DNA from: Mesorhizobium ciceri WSM4083
Lineage (GTDB): Bacteria > Pseudomonadota > Alphaproteobacteria > Rhizobiales > Rhizobiaceae
Reading direction: 5' to 3'
Assembly: GCF_000519305.1 (NCBI RefSeq)
Contig: NZ_JAFG01000003.1
Span: 124,181 to 188,180 of the forward strand
Length of the DNA: 64,000 bases
The notes under the pieces are model-generated. The model was not told the origin of the DNA. It was given only the letters and a program-made list of their open reading frames with translations, and ran no database searches. The position numbers and the translations under genes were made by a program. How positions within the stretch are numbered: the stretch's first letter is position 1; each line of letters begins with the position of its first letter. This document shows positions 26,487-35,586 of this stretch, piece by piece.

Positions 26487-27278
26487 TCAGGCGCAGACGC
26501 GGTTGCGGCCTTGCCTCTTCGCCTCGTAAAGCTGGCGGTCGGCGCGGCGATAGAACTCTTCGGCTGTTTCCTTGCGGTCCCAGACGGCAAGCCCGACGCT
26601 GGTGGTGATCTTGAGGCGGACATTGCCCGACAGCACCGACATGTTGGCGATCGCCTTGCGGATGCGCTCGGCAAACTTGCCCAGAAGCTCGGCGTCCATG
26701 TTGGGCGTGACCACGGCGAACTCCTCGCCGCCCAGTCGCGCCACCACATCGTGGTAGCGCGTCATATCCTTGAGACAGTTCGCGACGGCCTTGAGCACCT
26801 CGTCGCCGACGTCATGGCCGTGTGTGTCGTTGACCTGCTTGAAATGGTCGAGATCGAGGATCATCAGCCCGACGGGCTTTTCGATGCGCCGGAACTCCTC
26901 GAGATACTCTTTCAGCGCATCGTCGAAATAGCGCCGGTTCTGCATGCCGGTCAGGCCGTCGGTCAGGGCCGCATGCTCGAATGTTTCCGAGCGCGCGCTG
27001 AGCGAGACCGTCATGGCGCGTAGCTTGCCTTCCTCCGTCGCCTGTTTGCGGATCAGCGGATAGATGAAGAAAATGCCGAAGAACAGCGCGGTGGCCAGGA
27101 GCACGCCGGTCGCGAACAAGAGCTTGTTGAGATAGATGACCTTGTCCAGACCCGAAGCCGTATGCAACTCGTCGGCGAAGGATTGCAGAAGTCCATAAGC
27201 ATGCAGCGTCACCAGGCCAGCGGCCAGGATCACGAAGATAAAGACGAAAAACGCTGATTCCGCCTTGTGGAAACGCAT
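26487..27278 (-). CDS. Membrane-bound diguanylate cyclase (GGDEF)
   Basis: 263 residues. Two membrane helices (AFFVFIFVILAAGLVTLHAYGLL at 9-31 and LLFATGVLLATALFFGIFFIYPL at about 53-75) enclose a short periplasmic loop, then a GGDEF domain from about 100: LTDGLTGMQNRRYFDDAL, LDLDHFKQVNDTHGHDVGDEVL, and the active-site loop RLGGEEFAVV. GGEEF is an active variant, so it should make cyclic di-GMP from two GTP. No RxxD inhibitory site five residues upstream of it is visible (RYHDV is nearby but misplaced). The loop is too short for a known sensor domain. Confidence 0.9.
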   Translation of the reverse strand: MRFHKAESAFFVFIFVILAAGLVTLHAYGLLQSFADELHTASGLDKVIYLNKLLFATGVLLATALFFGIFFIYPLIRKQATEEGKLRAMTVSLSARSETFEHAALTDGLTGMQNRRYFDDALKEYLEEFRRIEKPVGLMILDLDHFKQVNDTHGHDVGDEVLKAVANCLKDMTRYHDVVARLGGEEFAVVTPNMDAELLGKFAERIRKAIANMSVLSGNVRLKITTSVGLAVWDRKETAEEFYRRADRQLYEAKRQGRNRVCA

Positions 27279-27383
27279 CTGCTCCCCGTTGGAAAAGTGC
27301 CCGCTGACCTTATGGCACGGGCGGGCTTACGGAGGGTTAATTTGGACAACCACAACGAGAACCTTTCCTTGCAGGTAAACTTT

Positions 27384-28376
27384 TCAGGTTGCATTAGAGG
27401 CACGCAATCCGATCGTGGTTTCCAGATCATCACCGGGGCGCAACCTCAGCCATTCCGGCCCCAATTGATGCCTGAACCAGGTGGTTTGCCGCTTGGAATA
27501 TTGCCTGGTCGCGATCTTGGCGCGTTCGATTGCCTCGGGAAAGCCAATCTCTCCGGCCATCGCCGCCTGCAGTTCGCGAACGCCGATCGCTTTCATCGCC
27601 GGCAATTCGGGATCGAGGCCAAGTGCCGCAAGCCGCTTGACCTCGTCCAGCGCGCCCTTGTCCAGCATCTGGTCGAAGCGTTTGTCGATGCGTCCGACCA
27701 ACGCCGCCCGATCCGGCTCGATCACCTGGAAACGCGCGCTTTCCCTGTCGATGAGCGGCTGGCCGCGCTCTGCCTGCCATTCCAGGATCGAACGGCCAGA
27801 CGCATCGAGAACCTCCAATGCCCGCACGATGCGCTGGCTGTCGGTTGGCTTGAGCATCGTGGCGGCCGCCGAATCCTCGCGCAGCAGCAGGCTGTGCAGC
27901 TTGACGGCACCCTGCTCCTTCAATTCGTAGCGCCAGCGGTCGCGGACCCGCTGCGGAATGTCGGGCATTTCCGAAATGCCCTCGGCCAGCGCGCGAAAAT
28001 AGAGCCCGGTGCCGCCGACAAAAATCACTGGCCGTTCGGAGAACGTGCCGTCAGGCCGTTCGGAGAACGTGCCGTCGTCGATCAGCTTCCTCACGTCGCG
28101 CAGCCAGGCGCCGGTGGAATAGGGTGTCGCCGGGTGGACATGGCCGTAGAGGAAATGCGGTGCGCGGGCGAGGTCGGCCGCCTCCGGCCGGGCAGTCAGC
28201 ACGTCGAGCACCGAATAGCCCTGCATGGAATCGGTATTGACGATCACGCCACCCCTGCGCTCGGCCAGATCGAGCGCAAGCGCCGACTTGCCGCTGGCGG
28301 TCGGCCCGGCTATCAGGATCGCGTTCTTCACGCGGCCCTTGCCCGCCTGCCCGCCGGAATGTTCCATGCCGCTCAT
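27384..28376 (-). CDS. miaA: tRNA dimethylallyltransferase with in-frame duplication
   Basis: 330 residues. Adds a dimethylallyl group to A37 of tRNAs that read UNN codons. P-loop AGPTASGKSALALDLAE, substrate loop NTDSMQGYSVLDVLTA, GGTGLYFRALAEG and QYSKRQTTWFR are all MiaA landmarks. A 24-base direct repeat at 28030-28076 doubles DGTFSERP before VIFVGG, a lengthening not usual for the family. The start is uncertain: ATGs at 28376 and 28367, or GTG at 28331 just before KNAILIAGP. The first two overlap or abut the start of divergent serB. Confidence 0.92.
   Translation of the reverse strand: MSGMEHSGGQAGKGRVKNAILIAGPTASGKSALALDLAERRGGVIVNTDSMQGYSVLDVLTARPEAADLARAPHFLYGHVHPATPYSTGAWLRDVRKLIDDGTFSERPDGTFSERPVIFVGGTGLYFRALAEGISEMPDIPQRVRDRWRYELKEQGAVKLHSLLLREDSAAATMLKPTDSQRIVRALEVLDASGRSILEWQAERGQPLIDRESARFQVIEPDRAALVGRIDKRFDQMLDKGALDEVKRLAALGLDPELPAMKAIGVRELQAAMAGEIGFPEAIERAKIATRQYSKRQTTWFRHQLGPEWLRLRPGDDLETTIGLRASNAT
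28030..28076. repeat. 24-bp tandem duplication inside miaA
   Basis: Two copies of a 24-base unit beginning GGCCGTTCGGAGAACG, identical except for the last base, lie head to tail in frame. They encode DGTFSERP twice. Slippage or unequal crossing is the likely origin. Confidence 0.9.
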
Positions 28377-29253
28377 CGCCACGCTTGTTTCCCGTCCCAC
28401 TGAGCGCGCTTTGTCGCTGTCGCTTGCGAATATGGCCTCACGGTCGGTCGGCGCAAGCGCTGTTGTCTGGCTGGCCGAAGGTATTGCCTGCGATCTGATC
28501 CTGCCTGAGGCAGAAGACGCCGCCGTTACGAGTGCCGTCTTGCGCACGGCACTCGCCAGCGAGGCGGTCGACGTGATCGTCCAAGAGGCAGAAACCCGCC
28601 GCAAGAAAATCCTGATCGCCGACATGGATTCAACCATGATCGACCAGGAATGTATCGACGAGTTGGCCGACGAGATCGGCGTCAAGGATCATGTTGCGGC
28701 CATCACCGCGCGATCCATGAATGGTGAGATCGCCTTCGAACCGGCTTTGCGCGAGCGGGTGGCGTTGCTCAAGGGCCTCGACGCCGCCGTGGTCGATCGC
28801 ATCGTCGCCAATCGCCTGACGTTGGCCGCGGGCGGCCGTGTTCTGGTCCGGACCATGCGCGCCAACGGCGCCTGGACGGCACTCGTGTCTGGCGGGTTCG
28901 AGGTCTTCACGACGCGCATCGCCGCCATGCTCGGCTTCCAGGAGAACCGCGCCAATCGCCTGCTAGAACAGGACGGCCGCTTCACCGGGCTGGTCGGCGA
29001 GCCGATCCTCGGCCGCGCCGCCAAGGCCGACGCGCTGATCGAAATTTCAGCGCGCCTTGGTCTGACGCCCGCCGACGCCATCGCGGTCGGTGACGGCGCC
29101 AATGATCTCGACATGATCCGCCTTGCCGGTACCGGTGTCGCGCTCCACGCCAAGCCGACGGTGGCGGCACGGGCCAAGGTCCGCATCGATCATGGCGACC
29201 TGACCGCGCTGCTCTATGTGCAGGGCTACAGGCAGGAGGAGTTTATGCAATGA
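28366..29253 (+). CDS. serB: Phosphoserine phosphatase
   Basis: 295 residues. Last step of serine synthesis: removes phosphate from O-phosphoserine. An N-terminal regulatory segment precedes the HAD core: ILIADMDSTMIDQECIDELADE (motif I, DxDST), VSGGFEVFT (motif II), LGLTPADAIAVGDGANDLDMIRLAGTGVALHAKP (motifs III-IV). The start MPLIATLVSRP matches relatives; the longer upstream frame is antisense to miaA. Overlaps the following GNAT gene by four bases. Confidence 0.94.
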   Translation: MPLIATLVSRPTERALSLSLANMASRSVGASAVVWLAEGIACDLILPEAEDAAVTSAVLRTALASEAVDVIVQEAETRRKKILIADMDSTMIDQECIDELADEIGVKDHVAAITARSMNGEIAFEPALRERVALLKGLDAAVVDRIVANRLTLAAGGRVLVRTMRANGAWTALVSGGFEVFTTRIAAMLGFQENRANRLLEQDGRFTGLVGEPILGRAAKADALIEISARLGLTPADAIAVGDGANDLDMIRLAGTGVALHAKPTVAARAKVRIDHGDLTALLYVQGYRQEEFMQ

Positions 29254-29822
29254 AACCAATGCGTACCGAGCGCCTGATCCTGCGCAACTGGGAAGATCGC
29301 GACCGCGACCTGTTCCACCGCATCAACTCCGATGACCGGGTCATGGAGTTCTTTCCATTCCGCCGCGACCGCGCCCAGGCGGATGCCAAGATGGACGAGC
29401 TCCAGGCCTGGACCACGAAGGACGGATACGGTTTTGCGGCCGCCGAGATCACCGCCACCGGTGAATGCATCGGCTTCATCGGTCTCCTCGACACCGATCA
29501 TGTGCCATCCCTGCCAGCCGGCACCATCGAGATCGGCTGGCGGCTGGCACCTGAGTTCTGGGGCAAGGGCTATGTCACCGAGGCAGCCGAGGCGTGGCTG
29601 GCCTACGGCTTCGAGACGCTTGGCCTCGATGAAATCGTATCATTCGCCGTCGCGGCCAAACGCCGCTCCACCGCCGTCATGCAACGCCTCGGCATGAGCG
29701 CGGATCCGTCCGGCGATTTCGACCACCCCGGCATTCCCGACAGCCATCCCGCGCTCAAGCGCCATGTCCTGTACAGACTGTCGCGCCAAGACTGGCAGGC
29801 AAGAAAAAGGGCGGCCCGCTAG
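29250..29822 (+). CDS. RimJ/RimL-type GNAT acetyltransferase
   Basis: 190 residues of the ribosomal-protein acetyltransferase subfamily: MRTERLILRNWEDRDRDLFHRIN at the start, IGWRLAPEFWGKGYVTEAAEAWLAYGFETLGLDEIVSF (acetyl-CoA loop) and KRRSTAVMQRLGM. Acts on amino groups of small molecules or proteins; no substrate evident. Translationally coupled to serB (ATGA). The stop codon lies inside the terminator hairpin that follows. Confidence 0.88.
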   Translation: MKPMRTERLILRNWEDRDRDLFHRINSDDRVMEFFPFRRDRAQADAKMDELQAWTTKDGYGFAAAEITATGECIGFIGLLDTDHVPSLPAGTIEIGWRLAPEFWGKGYVTEAAEAWLAYGFETLGLDEIVSFAVAAKRRSTAVMQRLGMSADPSGDFDHPGIPDSHPALKRHVLYRLSRQDWQARKRAAR

Positions 29823-29831
29823 CCGCCCTTT
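29804..29831. terminator. Bidirectional terminator between GNAT and degP
   Basis: GGGCGGC and GCCGCCC pair around CCGCTA; AAAAA to the left and TTT to the right. On the minus strand the hairpin is followed by five thymines, so it mainly ends the degP transcript; on the plus strand it weakly ends serB-GNAT. The left arm is within the GNAT coding sequence. Confidence 0.8.
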
Positions 29832-29871
29832 CCATTCAAGATGAGGATTTTTTCGCCGGGTCTTCCGGATA

Positions 29872-31389
29872 TCAGTCCATCCGGATCGTCACGAACCTGA
29901 GCTCGCCGGTCTTCGATGCCAGCATCAAGAGCGCGTTCTTGCGCCCTTGTTCCTTCAAGGCGCCGATCCGGTCCATGACATCCTTGGGCGTGGCGACCGA
30001 TTCCTGTGCGATCTCGGTGATCACCTCGCCGGGCTGGATGCCGCGTTCGGCTGCGGCAGAGTCCTTGGCGACGTCGGTGATGACGACGCCCGAAACATCG
30101 GCGGCAATGCTGAACTTCTTGCGCGTCTCGTCGTTCAGCTCGCCGACCGTCATGCCGAGCACCGAAGCAGTGGAAACGGCTGGAGCCTTGTCACCCTTGT
30201 CCTGGTCGGTTTTGCCGCCCTCCTCGCTGCTGGCGAGTTTCTCGCCATCCTCGAGCCGGCCGAGCGTCACTTTCACGGTCTGCTCGACACCCTTGCGCAC
30301 GATGAGCACATCGACCGCCTTGCCAACCGGGCTTTCGGCGACGACGCGCGGCAGATCGCGCATCTCATGGATATCCTTGCCGTCGAACTTGATGACGACG
30401 TCGCCCGCCTGGATGGTGCCGTTGTCGACCGGGCCGCCCTTGATCACGCCGGCAACCAGCGCGCCCTTGGCGGTCGCCATGCCGAGGCTTTCGGCGATGT
30501 CATCGGTTACCGGCTGGATGCGCACGCCGAGCCAGCCGCGCCGCGTCTCGCCGAACTGGCGCAACTGGTCGACGACGCCGGACGCGAGTTGCGACGGTAT
30601 GGAGAAGCCGATGCCGATCGAGCCGCCGGAAGGCGAAATGATCGCCGTGTTGATGCCGATGACTTCGCCCGCGCTGTTGAACAGCGGTCCGCCGGAATTG
30701 CCGCGGTTGATCGCGGCATCGGTCTGGATGAAGTCGTCATAGGGGCCGGAATTGATGTCACGGTTGCGGGCAGAGACGATGCCGACCGTCACCGTGCCGC
30801 CGAGGCCGAACGGATTGCCGATCGCCATCACCCAGTCGCCGACGCGCATCTTGGTGGAATCGCCGAACTTCACCGCCGTCAGCTTGTGGCCTTTCGGATC
30901 GACCTTGAGCACGGCGACATCGGTCTTGGTGTCGGTGCCGACCAGCGTCGCCTTCAAGGTGACGCCATCGGAGAAATTGACCTCGATATCGTCGGCATCG
31001 GCAATGACATGGTTGTTGGTGACGACGATGCCCTGCTCGGCATCGATGACGAAGCCGGAGCCCAGCGACTGCACCTTCTGCGCGCCGTTGTCCTTGTCGC
31101 CGCCGCGGTTCTTGAAGAAATCGTCGAAGAAGTCCTGGAAGGGCGAACCCTCGGGCAATTGCGGCATCGGCACCGCGCCCGGGCCTTCGGTACCCTTGAC
31201 CGTCTGCGAGGTCGATATGTTGACCACCGCGCCGAGCAGGCCTTGCGCCAGATCGGCAACCGAAGCGGGCCCATCGGCGGCAAATGTCGGCGTCACGAAG
31301 GACGGGACAGCGACGGCGCTGACAAGAAGTGCCGCCGCGCCGGCGATGAATGTCCGCCGCGCCGCGCGCAGAATTGTATTGGATGTCAT
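29872..31389 (-). CDS. degP: Periplasmic serine endoprotease DegP/HtrA-like (Do)
   Basis: 505 residues with a signal peptide (hydrophobic FIAGAAALLVSAVAVPSFV ending FAA). The trypsin-like domain has the catalytic His in VVTNNHVIADAD, Asp in TDVAVLKVD and Ser in AAINRGNSGGPLFN. Two PDZ domains follow (GWLGVRIQPV, about 285-380; SVLGMTVGELN, about 410-500). It degrades or refolds damaged envelope proteins. It stands downstream of hflK-hflC-DUF2065, about 130 bases away, an arrangement common in rhizobia. A Glu/Gly-rich linker (LASSEEGGKTDQDKGDK) separates the PDZ domains. Confidence 0.94.
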   Translation of the reverse strand: MTSNTILRAARRTFIAGAAALLVSAVAVPSFVTPTFAADGPASVADLAQGLLGAVVNISTSQTVKGTEGPGAVPMPQLPEGSPFQDFFDDFFKNRGGDKDNGAQKVQSLGSGFVIDAEQGIVVTNNHVIADADDIEVNFSDGVTLKATLVGTDTKTDVAVLKVDPKGHKLTAVKFGDSTKMRVGDWVMAIGNPFGLGGTVTVGIVSARNRDINSGPYDDFIQTDAAINRGNSGGPLFNSAGEVIGINTAIISPSGGSIGIGFSIPSQLASGVVDQLRQFGETRRGWLGVRIQPVTDDIAESLGMATAKGALVAGVIKGGPVDNGTIQAGDVVIKFDGKDIHEMRDLPRVVAESPVGKAVDVLIVRKGVEQTVKVTLGRLEDGEKLASSEEGGKTDQDKGDKAPAVSTASVLGMTVGELNDETRKKFSIAADVSGVVITDVAKDSAAAERGIQPGEVITEIAQESVATPKDVMDRIGALKEQGRKNALLMLASKTGELRFVTIRMD

Positions 31390-31516
31390 CGAGAAGCCTC
31401 CCGGTATTCTTGAAAAGAAAAGCGCTTCGACGAAAACGCCGCGTCACGCCATGTTGGCAAAAAATACGGCACGTTTGCGGCTATGACTATCGGCAAAGGA
31501 TAAATCATCGCCGCCG

Positions 31517-31705
31517 TCATGCGCCTCGTACCAGCCAGACGATGCCGACGCCGATCGCGATCGCCGCCAGCCCGGCAATCCGCAGCGCATTCTCGGGCAG
31601 CGACAGCACTTCGGTGGCGAGCTTCCTGGCCAAGCCGGGAAAGCCGCCATAGACCAGACCCTCTATGACGAGGACGAGGCCCATGGCGGCAAGAAAATCC
31701 TGCAC
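31517..31705 (-). CDS. DUF2065 small membrane protein
   Basis: 62 residues with two hydrophobic helices (FLAAMGLVLVIEGLVYGGFPG and IAGLAAIAIGVGIVWLVRG), the DUF2065 (YjeT-like) pattern. Function unknown, but the gene regularly follows hflC. Six bases separate it from hflC, so it is surely in the same operon. Confidence 0.88.
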   Translation of the reverse strand: MQDFLAAMGLVLVIEGLVYGGFPGLARKLATEVLSLPENALRIAGLAAIAIGVGIVWLVRGA

Positions 31706-31711
31706 CGGCCG

Positions 31712-32671
31712 CTACTGGCCGGTGCTAGGCTGTGCCGCCGGCGCGGCGGGTGCCGTCGCCGGAGCGTTTGGCGCAGGCTTTGCCGGCCCCTCGCTGCCGT
31801 CGGGATTGCGGAAGAAGCGGAAGAACTCCGAGTTCGGCGACAGCACCATCGTCGTTCCGGTGTTGTCCAGCGCCGTGCCATAGGCATTCATCGACCGGTA
31901 GAAGTCGAAGAAGGCCGGATCGCGCTGATAGGCTCCCGCGAAGGTGGCGCTGCGCTGGGCCTCGCCCTCGCCGCGAAGGATTTCCGACTCTTTTTGCGCT
32001 TCGGCGACGATCTCGACCACTTCGCGATCGGCGCGGGCGGTGATGCGCTGTGCCGCCTCGTTGCCGCGTGCCCTCAGCCGGGCAGCTTCCGCCAGGCGTT
32101 CCGCCTTCATGCGGTCGAAGGTCTGCTGCGAGACTTCGGCCGTGAGATCGGTGCGGCGAATGCGGACATCCTCGATCTGCAGGCCGAGCGATGTGGCATC
32201 GGGCCTGAGTTGGTCGCGGACTTCGCGCATCATCACCCCGCGCTCTTCGGAGAGCGCTGCCTCGAAATCACGCAGACCGTAGACACGGCGCAAGGCAGCG
32301 TCGAGACGCGTCCTGAGCCGGGCTTCTGCCAGTTCGATCTGACCTGACACGGCGGAGCGGAAGACCCGCGGATCCGAGATGCGGTAGGCGATGAAGGCAT
32401 CGACCTCGTAGAACTTGCCGCCCGAGACCTGGACGCGAATGTTGTCGAGGTCGAAGCGCAGCACCCGGTTCTCGATCAGCTGCACGGTGTCGGCGTCGAA
32501 GAACGAGAACGGCGCCTTGAAGTAGATGCCGGGTTCGCTCTTGACGTCGACGATCTCGCCGAACCTGAGCACCAGCGCCTGCTGGCGCGCATTGACCACG
32601 AAGACCGACGAATAGAGCAGGAACAGGATAACCGCTGCTGCGACGACGATGATGGGAAGACGGTTGGCCAT
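31712..32671 (-). CDS. hflC: HflC protease modulator (SPFH/band 7)
   Basis: 319 residues. One N-terminal membrane helix (IIVVAAAVILFLLYSSVFVV), SPFH domain (ARQQALVLRFGEIV, EPGIYFKAPFSFFDADTVQLIENRVLRFD), then a helical stalk rich in Ala/Glu/Arg and a Pro/Ala tail. With HflK it forms the cage around FtsH that limits membrane-protein degradation. The frame could start at GTG 32674, but ATG 32671 is eight bases after GGAGGT and shares its A with the hflK stop (TGATG). Confidence 0.94.
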   Translation of the reverse strand: MANRLPIIVVAAAVILFLLYSSVFVVNARQQALVLRFGEIVDVKSEPGIYFKAPFSFFDADTVQLIENRVLRFDLDNIRVQVSGGKFYEVDAFIAYRISDPRVFRSAVSGQIELAEARLRTRLDAALRRVYGLRDFEAALSEERGVMMREVRDQLRPDATSLGLQIEDVRIRRTDLTAEVSQQTFDRMKAERLAEAARLRARGNEAAQRITARADREVVEIVAEAQKESEILRGEGEAQRSATFAGAYQRDPAFFDFYRSMNAYGTALDNTGTTMVLSPNSEFFRFFRNPDGSEGPAKPAPNAPATAPAAPAAQPSTGQ

Positions 32672-33798
32672 CACTGGTTACCTCCCGTAACGCCACTGGA
32701 CGCAGCGGGTGCCGGCGCTTTCGGCTGCAATGCCGGCAGCGGCAGATAGGGAACGACCCCTTGCCCGTTGCCCTGCTCGACGATGACCTTGCTCGAATCC
32801 TTCAGAACCTTCTCCATGGTTTCCAGGTAGAGGCGCTTGCGCGTTACATCGGGCGCCTTGGCATATTCGTCATAGACCGAGATGAAGCGCTGTGCCTCAC
32901 CCTCGGCTTCCTGCACGACCCGGTTCTTGTAGGCGGCCGCGTCTTCGCGGATCTGTGCGGCCTCGCCGCGCGCCTGCCCGAGCTTCTGGTTGGAGTACTG
33001 GTTGGCCTGCTCAACGAACTTGTCCTCGTCCTGCTCGGCGCGCTGCACCTCATCGAACGCATCGGCCACCTCGCGTGGCGGTGCCGCATCCTCGATCGAG
33101 ACGGCGTTGACGTTGAGACCGGCCTTGTAGCCGTCCAGCGTCGTCTGGATGATTTCACGCACCGAGGCGGCAATGCCCTGGCGGTCGTCGCGGAAGATGT
33201 CCTGCGCCGGCCGGCGGCCGACGGCTTCACGCATGGCGCTTTCGGCAACCTGCCGCAGCATACCGTCGGGATCGGACACATCGAACAGATACGCGCTCGG
33301 GTCGGAGACCTGGTAGGCCACCGAGAACTGGACGTTGACGATGTTCTGGTCGCCGGTAAGCATCAGCCCGGAGGTGTTGCCACTCGTCGCGCCGCCGCCG
33401 CCGATATCAACGAGCTGCTCGGAAATCTTGGCGGTCTCGACGGTTTCGAGCGGCCACCAATGGAAATGCAGGCCGGGCTGCGACAGCTCGGCCTTCGGCT
33501 TGCCGAAGCGCAGTTCGACCGCGACCTCGTCGGGCTGCACGGTATAAACCGCCTTGAACGCCCACAACACCACTAGTGCCGCTGCGATCAGCGCAAAAAT
33601 AGCAGGGCTCGCGCCGCCGCCGCCCGGCAGAGCGCGCCGCAGCCGGTCCTGGCCGCGGCGGATGATGTCTTCGAGATCGGGAGGCGAGCCCTGTGGCCCG
33701 CTCGGTCCCTTTGGTCCCTGCCCCCAGGGACCTTGATTGTTGCCGCCGCCGCCGCCCCATGGGCCGCCGCCACCGCCGCTTTTATCGTTCCAGGGCAT
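32671..33798 (-). CDS. hflK: HflK protease modulator (SPFH/band 7)
   Basis: 375 residues. A glycine/proline-rich cytoplasmic N-terminus (WNDKSGGGGGPWGGGGGNNQ), a membrane helix (IFALIAAALVVLWAFKAVYTV), the SPFH domain and a stalk with EVQRAEQDEDKFVEQANQYS and EAEGEAQRFISVYDEYAKAPDVTRKRLYLETME. Partner of HflC in the FtsH complex. GAAAGGACATTC leads to its ATG. The 168 bases upstream separate it from folA. Confidence 0.95.
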   Translation of the reverse strand: MPWNDKSGGGGGPWGGGGGNNQGPWGQGPKGPSGPQGSPPDLEDIIRRGQDRLRRALPGGGGASPAIFALIAAALVVLWAFKAVYTVQPDEVAVELRFGKPKAELSQPGLHFHWWPLETVETAKISEQLVDIGGGGATSGNTSGLMLTGDQNIVNVQFSVAYQVSDPSAYLFDVSDPDGMLRQVAESAMREAVGRRPAQDIFRDDRQGIAASVREIIQTTLDGYKAGLNVNAVSIEDAAPPREVADAFDEVQRAEQDEDKFVEQANQYSNQKLGQARGEAAQIREDAAAYKNRVVQEAEGEAQRFISVYDEYAKAPDVTRKRLYLETMEKVLKDSSKVIVEQGNGQGVVPYLPLPALQPKAPAPAASSGVTGGNQ

Positions 33799-33966
33799 GA
33801 ATGTCCTTTCGCTTGGAATTCCCTCAAGCGCCGGTATTACGGCGCAAAATCCAGTATTGTTCTTCTATAGGGACGCCACGAGGCGCTTTCAACGCGATGC
33901 GCTGCCGACTTCGTCCGATTTGTCCGGTCGCGACCCTTTGTCTTCCTTCAATGCCCCTTTTTTCAG

Positions 33967-34485
33967 TCAATGTCTCTCTCGACGCCGCTCGTAAAGCGAA
34001 TAGCGCGTCGGATGGCTGTCCTTTTCCCCGGCTGGGACGTCCTGCGAACTGACAATGCGCCAGGAATCAGGATCGATCGGCGGGAAATGCGCGTCGCCGT
34101 CGACGGCTGCCAGCACATGGGTGACATGCAGGCGATCGGCCAGCAGCATGGCCTGCGCATAGATTTCGCCGCCGCCGATGACGCACATCTCGTCCACACC
34201 GACCATGCGGCGCCCGCGCTCCGTCGCCAGTTGGATCGCGGCCTCGAGCGAATGTGCCACCCCGACGCCCTCGGCACGCCAGGTCTTGTCGCGGGTGACG
34301 ACGATGTTCAACCTGCCCGGCAGCGGCCGGCCGATGCCCTCATAGGTCTTGCGGCCCATGATGATGGGCTTGCCCATCGTATCGGCCCTGAAGCGCTTGA
34401 GATCGGTGGAGAGCCGCCACGGGAGCCCGCCGTCCCGCCCGATCACGCCGTTCTCGGCAATGGCAACGTAGATTGCGACATGCAT
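33967..34485 (-). CDS. folA: Dihydrofolate reductase
   Basis: 172 residues. Reduces dihydrofolate with NADPH. AENGVIGRDGGLPWRLSTDLKRF holds the Met20-loop region with the catalytic acid (Asp in STDLKRF), GKPIIMGRKTYEGIGRPLPGRLNIVVTR the NADPH contacts, and CVIGGGEIYAQAM the glycine motif. The ATG at 34485 overlaps the DUF4424 stop as TGATG. In many rhizobia thyA precedes folA; here thyA lies 5.5 kb away beyond the cobF/mod block. Confidence 0.94.
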   Translation of the reverse strand: MHVAIYVAIAENGVIGRDGGLPWRLSTDLKRFRADTMGKPIIMGRKTYEGIGRPLPGRLNIVVTRDKTWRAEGVGVAHSLEAAIQLATERGRRMVGVDEMCVIGGGEIYAQAMLLADRLHVTHVLAAVDGDAHFPPIDPDSWRIVSSQDVPAGEKDSHPTRYSLYERRRERH

Positions 34486-35486
34486 CAATTGCCGTCCGTT
34501 GGCTCGAGGATCAGGATGTCGATGTCGCGCTCGGGGTAGAAATCATCCGCCGTCATCTCGAATGTCGTCGGTCCGGTCTTTTTGACATTGTCGCCGCAGA
34601 ACGAGACCAGGGCTTTCGGATTGCCCTTGTCTATCGTCAGCTTGAACTTGCCGATCGTGCCTGCCGCCCAGTTGCCGCCGGTGGTCAGGATATAGGCGAT
34701 GCGGCTCTCAAAATATTTGGGATAGCCGTCGGGGTCGCTCTTGGCCGCCTTGCGCACCGCATTTTCGAATGTGCCGTCCATGCAATACCGGGCCTTGTAG
34801 GCCGCATACTGACCCTGGAATTTGCCGTCGTAGAAGAAGCTGACTGAAGACGTGCCGCCGACGCTCGGTCTGTAGTGGTGGGAAACATGGACGTCCTTGT
34901 TGGCCGGAAAGGTCGAGCGCCACCAGTAGGTCGAACGCAATTGCCAGAACGGCGTGTAGACCTTGGTCGTCTCGGTGCCGTCGCTGCCGGTGTCCTCGAT
35001 GATGATGCCGCGGTTGACCCAGTCATCGACAACTGCCTGCGGCAGCTTGGCCAGGGCCGTCTTCGCCGCATCGCCGAATGGATAGAACGGCACGTTTTGC
35101 GCCTTCAGCTCTGCGCTGATGTCGATGCCGAGCGCCAACACCTTCTGCTCGAGCTGCGGCTTGACGGCGACACCGTCGATAGTCACCTCGAAGCCGAGGA
35201 AATTGTCGCTCTGATTTTCTGGGATCGCCGGGATTTCTTCGGGATTGCCCGATATGTCGGGCATCGGGAAAGCGACGATGGCCTCGACATCCCGATCGGT
35301 GTTGTTATGGAAGACATAGTCGACCGTGACCTTTTCCGGCGAGATGAAAAGGTCCTCGCTTTGCATCGCCACGGCATCGCTGCGCGACAGGATCAGGCCG
35401 CCGGTGCCAAGTTCGGCAACCGAATCATTGGCGAAGGCGGGCGCGGGCGACAGGGCCAGCACGGCGGTCAGAACATATCGCAACAT
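34485..35486 (-). CDS. Secreted DUF4424-domain protein
   Basis: 333 residues with a signal peptide (YVLTAVLALSPAPAFA). The remainder matches DUF4424: NDSVAELGTGGLILSRSDAVAMQSEDLFIS, VDYVFHNNTDRDVEAIVAFPMPD, FWQLRSTYWWRSTFPANKDVHVSHHYRPSVGG. Beta-rich periplasmic protein of unknown function. Translational coupling with folA suggests shared expression rather than shared chemistry. Confidence 0.85.
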   Translation of the reverse strand: MLRYVLTAVLALSPAPAFANDSVAELGTGGLILSRSDAVAMQSEDLFISPEKVTVDYVFHNNTDRDVEAIVAFPMPDISGNPEEIPAIPENQSDNFLGFEVTIDGVAVKPQLEQKVLALGIDISAELKAQNVPFYPFGDAAKTALAKLPQAVVDDWVNRGIIIEDTGSDGTETTKVYTPFWQLRSTYWWRSTFPANKDVHVSHHYRPSVGGTSSVSFFYDGKFQGQYAAYKARYCMDGTFENAVRKAAKSDPDGYPKYFESRIAYILTTGGNWAAGTIGKFKLTIDKGNPKALVSFCGDNVKKTGPTTFEMTADDFYPERDIDILILEPTDGN

Positions 35487-35586
35487 GGAAGCCCCCTCGG
35501 CTAGAATGCTTGCAGGACCCTAGCCGTTTCAGTGCGGCGTTTCAAAGCCCTTCCGCATCCGCGGACGCACCAAAGATAGCTGGACT

